NCBI GenBank assembly: GCA_014804185.1
Contig: JAAVAG010000142.1
Location: 1 to 9,148, forward strand
Direction: 5' to 3'
DNA length: 9,148 nt
From: Lachnospiraceae bacterium
Lineage (GTDB): Bacteria; Bacillota; Clostridia; Lachnospirales; Lachnospiraceae
The notes under the pieces are model-generated. The model searched no databases. It was not told the DNA's origin and saw only the letters and a program-made list of their open reading frames with translations. Made by a program: the position numbers and the translations under genes. Shown one piece after another: positions 6,095 through 9,148 of this stretch (positions are counted from its first letter, which is position 1; each line of letters starts with the position of its first letter).

Positions 6095-7969
6095 TCATAT
6101 GCCTCTCTGTTCGACACAGACGCCGCAGCCAAAACGGCCGGCACCGCAGCCCTGGCACTGCGCGCGGCAGTTGGGGCTGATCTTTTCCTCCTGCGCCATC
6201 TTCCACTCCCGCAAAAGAAATTCTCTGCTCACACCGCAGTCAATAAAATCCCATGGGAATATTTCATCCAGTCCGCGCTCCCGGAATGTGTAAAATCCCA
6301 TATCCAGTCCGCACTCCCGGAACGCCTCCTCCCATTTTTCGTTGTCAAAATATTCGCTCCACGCGTCATAAATACAGCCTTTTTGATAGACATTTAACAG
6401 AACCTGTCCGATTCTCCTGTCTCCTCTGGCAAGAACACCCTCCAGAACGGCGGTATCCGCCTCATGCCAGTTGTACTTGATACTCTTCTGATTCAGCTGT
6501 TCCGCAATGGCCCGTTTGGTAAAATATGCCTTTTCAATGAATTCTTCCTTTGTGCACTGCCGCGCCCACTGAAATGGCGTAAAGGGCTTTGGCACAAAAA
6601 AGGAAGTGCTGGTGACGATCTGTACTTTTCCATTTTTGCGTTCCTGCTTGGGAACCGTATCAAAAAAGGTTGCCGCAATTTTGTTGGACAGATCGGCGAT
6701 CCCTCTGATATCCTCCTCCGTCTCCGTGGGAAGTCCCAGCATAAAATACAGCTTCACCCTTGTCCATCCTCCCGCAAACGCCATTGCCGCACCGCTTAAG
6801 ATCACTTCCTCCGTCAGCCCTTTGTTGATTACATCGCGCAGTCTCTGGCTGCGCGCCTCCGGCGCGAAAGTAAGGCTTGTCTTGCGGATATCCTGTATTT
6901 TACTCATCACATCCAGGGAGAAAGCATCGATGCGCAGGGAAGGCAGGGAAATATTTATATGCTCTCTGCTGCATTTATCCATCAAAAAGTTTACCAGTTC
7001 CGGAAGACTGCTGTAATCGCTGGAACTTAAGGAACTCAGGGAAATCTCCTCATGTCCGGTATTGCGCAGCATCTCAAGGGCATATTTTTTCATCTGCTCC
7101 ACATCCCGCTCCCGCACCGGGCGATACAGCTGCCCTGCCTGGCAGAATCTGCACCCGCGGATACACCCTCTCTGAATCTCCAGTACCACCCTATCCTGCG
7201 TCACCTTAATATAAGGCACTACCGGTTTCATGGGATAGCAGGTGTTTGAAAGATCCGACACAAGTTCTTTTCGTACTACAGCGGGAATGCCTTCTTTTAC
7301 GGGAGAAAATGAGGCGAGCGTACCGTCCTCATGATATACCGGCTCATAAAATGTGGGAACATACATTCCGGGAATTCGGGCGGCCCGTTCCAGAAATTCC
7401 ACCCTGCTCCAGTTTTGGCTGCGGTATTCCTGATACAGATCAAGAAGTTCCCGATATCGTGTCTCCGCCTCGCCGATATAGAAGAGATCAAAAAAATCCG
7501 CCAGAGGCTCCGGGTTATAGGTACACGGTCCTCCTCCTATGACAATGGGATCACTCTCCCCTCTCTCTTTTGCAAGCAGAGGAATTCCCGAAAGATCAAG
7601 TATTTGCAGAATATTGGTATAACACATTTCATATTGAATCGTGATGCCCAGGAAATCAAAATTCCGGATGGGATCCTGGGATTCCAGAGCAAACAGAGGA
7701 ATATGCTCCCTGCGCATGATCCGGTCCAGATCCACCCACGGGGAATATACCCTCTCACACCAGACATCTTCATAACTGTTCAACATATCATAAATAATCT
7801 GTATGCCCAGATGGGACATACCGATCTCATATACATCCGGAAAACACATGGCAAAACGAATCTGTACTTTTTCCGGATCCTTTACCACAGCGTTCACTTC
7901 ATGTCCGATATACCTTGCCGGTTTTTCGATCTGCAGCAGAATATCGTCCGACAGCGCCAGTTTATCCAT
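6095..7969 (-). CDS. TIGR03960-type radical SAM protein with B12-binding-like N-terminus
   Basis: This 624-residue protein opens with MDKLALSDDILLQIEKPARY, as TIGR03960 proteins do. The N-terminal part, with GGGP (145-148) and FYIGEAE (163-169), resembles a B12-binding-like domain, but I see no DxHxxG cobalamin motif. The radical SAM cluster is C269-x3-C273-x2-C276 (RGCIRGCRFC). FAPEA (368-372), LYFMLGLPTET (407-417) and PKPFTPFQW (460-468) follow, as in related methylthiotransferase-like enzymes. The C-terminus has five closely spaced cysteines (601, 605, 608, 615, 618) that could bind a second metal centre. The reaction is unknown. The ATG at 7969 is chosen over one at 7981 because GAGG lies six bases upstream of it. 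It follows the small membrane protein gene by 27 bases and precedes its DUF2344 partner in the same reading frame. Confidence 0.9.
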   Translation of the reverse strand: MDKLALSDDILLQIEKPARYIGHEVNAVVKDPEKVQIRFAMCFPDVYEIGMSHLGIQIIYDMLNSYEDVWCERVYSPWVDLDRIMRREHIPLFALESQDPIRNFDFLGITIQYEMCYTNILQILDLSGIPLLAKERGESDPIVIGGGPCTYNPEPLADFFDLFYIGEAETRYRELLDLYQEYRSQNWSRVEFLERAARIPGMYVPTFYEPVYHEDGTLASFSPVKEGIPAVVRKELVSDLSNTCYPMKPVVPYIKVTQDRVVLEIQRGCIRGCRFCQAGQLYRPVRERDVEQMKKYALEMLRNTGHEEISLSSLSSSDYSSLPELVNFLMDKCSREHINISLPSLRIDAFSLDVMSKIQDIRKTSLTFAPEARSQRLRDVINKGLTEEVILSGAAMAFAGGWTRVKLYFMLGLPTETEEDIRGIADLSNKIAATFFDTVPKQERKNGKVQIVTSTSFFVPKPFTPFQWARQCTKEEFIEKAYFTKRAIAEQLNQKSIKYNWHEADTAVLEGVLARGDRRIGQVLLNVYQKGCIYDAWSEYFDNEKWEEAFRECGLDMGFYTFRERGLDEIFPWDFIDCGVSREFLLREWKMAQEEKISPNCRAQCQGCGAGRFGCGVCVEQRGI

Positions 7970-7975
7970 AAGTAT

Positions 7976-7979
7976 CCTC
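7976..7979 (-). promoter_or_regulatory. Ribosome binding site deciding the radical SAM start
   Basis: GAGG on the minus strand stands six bases before the ATG at 7969. The in-frame ATG at 7981 overlaps this site and has only a weak AGAAAG directly next to it. Confidence 0.6.
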
Positions 7980-7996
7980 ATCTTTCTGTCTTATTA

Positions 7997-8323
7997 TCAA
8001 TCATCTACAGTATAAGGGAAAATATCCCCAAAATCAAACCCTTTTGCGTTTCGGCTGATGGTTTCGTAGATTGTGCCGCTGTCAACCTCAAAAACCGCCC
8101 AATTGTTTTTGTCCATCACCATAAATGCCATAAACAGCACCAGTGCAATAAAAAAACGCAGTTTAAAACCGGACATTACCGCCTGCCCGGGAGCAGGATC
8201 CGGAAGATAACTATCGCTTGCCCCGTAATATAACGACTCCCGCTGCCGCATGGCCGCACTGTTTCTCTCCTGCTCCTGTCTCACGCTGCGGACAAGTTCC
8301 AGTCTTCTGTCTGATGTGTCCAT
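7997..8323 (-). CDS. Small single-pass membrane protein of unknown function
   Basis: The 108-residue product begins with a charged, arginine- and glutamate-rich segment (MDTSDRRLELVRSVRQEQER, 1-20) likely to be helical. A proline-rich linker follows near 40-46, then one hydrophobic helix at about 54-70 (KLRFFIALVLFMAFMVM) and a mostly acidic tail of 38 residues. No signal peptidase site or catalytic motif is visible. By the positive-inside rule the N-terminus is probably cytoplasmic and the tail outside. I do not recognise a named family. The start at 8323 is chosen because GGAGGG lies seven bases upstream; a longer in-frame reading from 8404 runs through the intergenic hairpin and has no ribosome binding site. 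It is the first gene of the presumed operon with the radical SAM protein, DUF2344 and RNase E/G, so a link to RNA metabolism is possible but unsupported. Confidence 0.7.
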   Translation of the reverse strand: MDTSDRRLELVRSVRQEQERNSAAMRQRESLYYGASDSYLPDPAPGQAVMSGFKLRFFIALVLFMAFMVMDKNNWAVFEVDSGTIYETISRNAKGFDFGDIFPYTVDD

Positions 8324-8330
8324 ATATGCG

Positions 8331-8336
8331 CCCTCC
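8331..8336 (-). promoter_or_regulatory. Ribosome binding site deciding the small membrane protein start
   Basis: GGAGGG on the minus strand lies seven bases before the ATG at 8323. It rules against the longer reading from 8404, which would add 27 residues. Confidence 0.7.
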
Positions 8337-8374
8337 GTGCCGATTCTAATTGTGTTTCTCTGTCCATTTGAAAC

Positions 8375-8409
8375 AACGGATGGCCTGCAGTATGTGCATG
8401 CCATCCGTT
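8375..8409 (-). terminator. Hairpin after hisIE, possible weak intrinsic terminator
   Basis: AACGGATGGC (8375-8384) and GCCATCCGTT (8400-8409) are exact reverse complements. Inside, TGCA (8386-8389) pairs with TGCA (8395-8398) around a five-base loop after one mismatch. The stem starts 51 bases after the hisIE stop codon on the minus strand. It is followed there by GTTTCAAAT, only a weak T-rich stretch. It probably ends or attenuates hisIE transcription before the next gene, but could also be a leader structure of the downstream operon. Confidence 0.5.
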
Positions 8410-8460
8410 ATAATGTATGATTTTGCAGAATATTTTAGACCGGTACAGGTTTTCTGCGCA

Positions 8461-9148
8461 CTAGCGCCTGGCCAGTTCTTTTGTGATCTCTTCCCAACTG
8501 ATCTCTTTTTCCGCCATCAGAACCATCATATGGTACAGAAAATCGCTGATCTCATATTTAATCTCATTGGGATTTGGATTTTTGGCGGCAATGACGATCT
8601 CGGTCGCCTCCTCACCCAGTTTCTTAAGGATCTTATCAATTCCCTTCTCAAATAGATAATTGGTGTAAGACCCCTCTTTCGGATGAATCTTTCGGTCTTT
8701 GATTACTTCATATACATCTTCAAAGACATTCAGAGGATTCTTACCGTCGTCCGCGTCAGATGCCAGTATTTTGTTAAAGAAACAGGAATGCGCTCCCGTA
8801 TGGCACGCGGCTCCCACCTGATATACCTTTGCGAGCAGCGTATCCATATCACAGTCTGCCATGAGGGATCTCACATACTGAAAATGACCGCTGGTCTCCC
8901 CTTTCAGCCAGAGTTTCCCGCGGCTCCGGCTGTAATATGTCATTCTTCCGGTCTGTATCGTATGCAGATAGGCTTCTTCATTCATATATGCAACCATCAG
9001 AACCTCACCGGTTTTACAATCCTGTGTTACAACGGGAATCAGTCCGTCTGCGTTTAAACGAAAGTCCGACCAGCTGAAAGACGGCTCCAGCATTTCAACC
9101 GGTATGTGATTTTCTCTGCAAAGATCCTTAATGGTCAGAATGTCCTTG
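8461..9148 (-). CDS. hisIE: Bifunctional HisIE (phosphoribosyl-AMP cyclohydrolase / phosphoribosyl-ATP pyrophosphatase), start beyond the right edge
   Basis: This gene carries out the second and third steps of histidine synthesis. Counting from the methionine at 9093, the HisI domain (about 8-110) has WLKGETSGH (62-70), the metal-binding DCDMD (D80, D82, D84) and the cysteines C81, C97 and C104 that hold zinc. The HisE domain (about 123-210) is of the MazG-like type, with EEATE (161-165) and EISD (181-184). The methionine at 9093 is probably not the start: the frame stays open for another 18 codons to the window edge, no ribosome binding site precedes 9093, and the extra residues (KDILTIKDLCRENHIPVE) look like the final helix and linker of another domain. 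In some Lachnospiraceae, as I recall, a HisA/HisF-like barrel is fused ahead of HisIE, and this would fit. The gene ends with ELARR at 8461, followed by a hairpin. Confidence 0.9.
   Translation of the reverse strand, partial: KDILTIKDLCRENHIPVEMLEPSFSWSDFRLNADGLIPVVTQDCKTGEVLMVAYMNEEAYLHTIQTGRMTYYSRSRGKLWLKGETSGHFQYVRSLMADCDMDTLLAKVYQVGAACHTGAHSCFFNKILASDADDGKNPLNVFEDVYEVIKDRKIHPKEGSYTNYLFEKGIDKILKKLGEEATEIVIAAKNPNPNEIKYEISDFLYHMMVLMAEKEISWEEITKELARR

Noticed and set aside
5690..6397. 235-codon open frame on the plus strand
   Set aside because: It runs antisense across the DUF2344 and radical SAM genes and shows no recognisable domain.
7331..8233. 300-codon open frame on the plus strand
   Set aside because: It lies wholly antisense to the radical SAM gene and the small membrane protein gene, has no family features and no ribosome binding site, and is explained as a shadow of real coding sequence.
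8324..8404. Extended N-terminus of the small membrane protein from an ATG at 8404
   Set aside because: The extension crosses the intergenic hairpin and the strong ribosome binding site at 8331-8336, which fits the start at 8323 instead.
8407..8412. TATAAC on the minus strand as a -10 box for the downstream operon
   Set aside because: No -35-like sequence is found at a suitable distance and it overlaps the hairpin, so I could not support it as a promoter.
8409..8414. TATAAT on the plus strand
   Set aside because: A perfect -10 box, but no matching -35 lies 16-18 bases upstream and it would only drive transcription antisense to hisIE.

Overview
The window most resembles chromosomal DNA of a Clostridia bacterium, probably family Lachnospiraceae. 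The evidence is moderate G+C, strong GGAGG-type ribosome binding sites, an AI-2E-family permease, a TtcA-like PP-loop protein beside a Xer-like recombinase, and the radical SAM / DUF2344 / RNase G block seen in Clostridia. The assignment is by family resemblance only. I see no phage, insertion sequence, CRISPR array, rRNA or tRNA. Coding density is high and no gene-free stretch reaches 300 bases.

Left part (1-1436): a minus-strand pair, a TtcA-family tRNA thiolation protein followed by a tyrosine recombinase that overlaps it by 23 bases and runs off the left edge before its catalytic residues. A 131-base divergent promoter region separates this pair from the plus-strand genes.

Middle (1437-3398): a plus-strand pair, an AI-2E-family membrane protein and D-aminoacyl-tRNA deacylase (dtd), with dtd's ribosome binding site overlapping the upstream stop codon. 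dtd converges on the minus-strand genes across 107 bases that hold a short repeat cluster and a strong nested hairpin.

Right part (3399-9148): one long minus-strand series. In transcription order it is a histidine-biosynthesis hisIE gene that enters from beyond the right edge, a hairpin, a 108-residue single-pass membrane protein of unknown function, a TIGR03960-type radical SAM protein, its DUF2344 (TIGR03936) partner, a short RNase E/G, and a Nudix hydrolase. Spacings from the membrane protein onward are 27 to 54 bases, so the last five genes could be one operon.

The content is largely housekeeping: tRNA modification and quality control, RNA processing, nucleotide sanitation and histidine synthesis. 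The least understood part is the membrane protein / radical SAM / DUF2344 / RNase G block. There the radical SAM and DUF2344 genes are in the same frame, separated by a single TGA codon and otherwise open sequence. At the right edge the hisIE frame stays open upstream of the obvious methionine, so this HisIE probably carries an extra N-terminal domain. I found no convincing wholly new system. Several start codons were moved to match ribosome binding sites, as explained in the entries.
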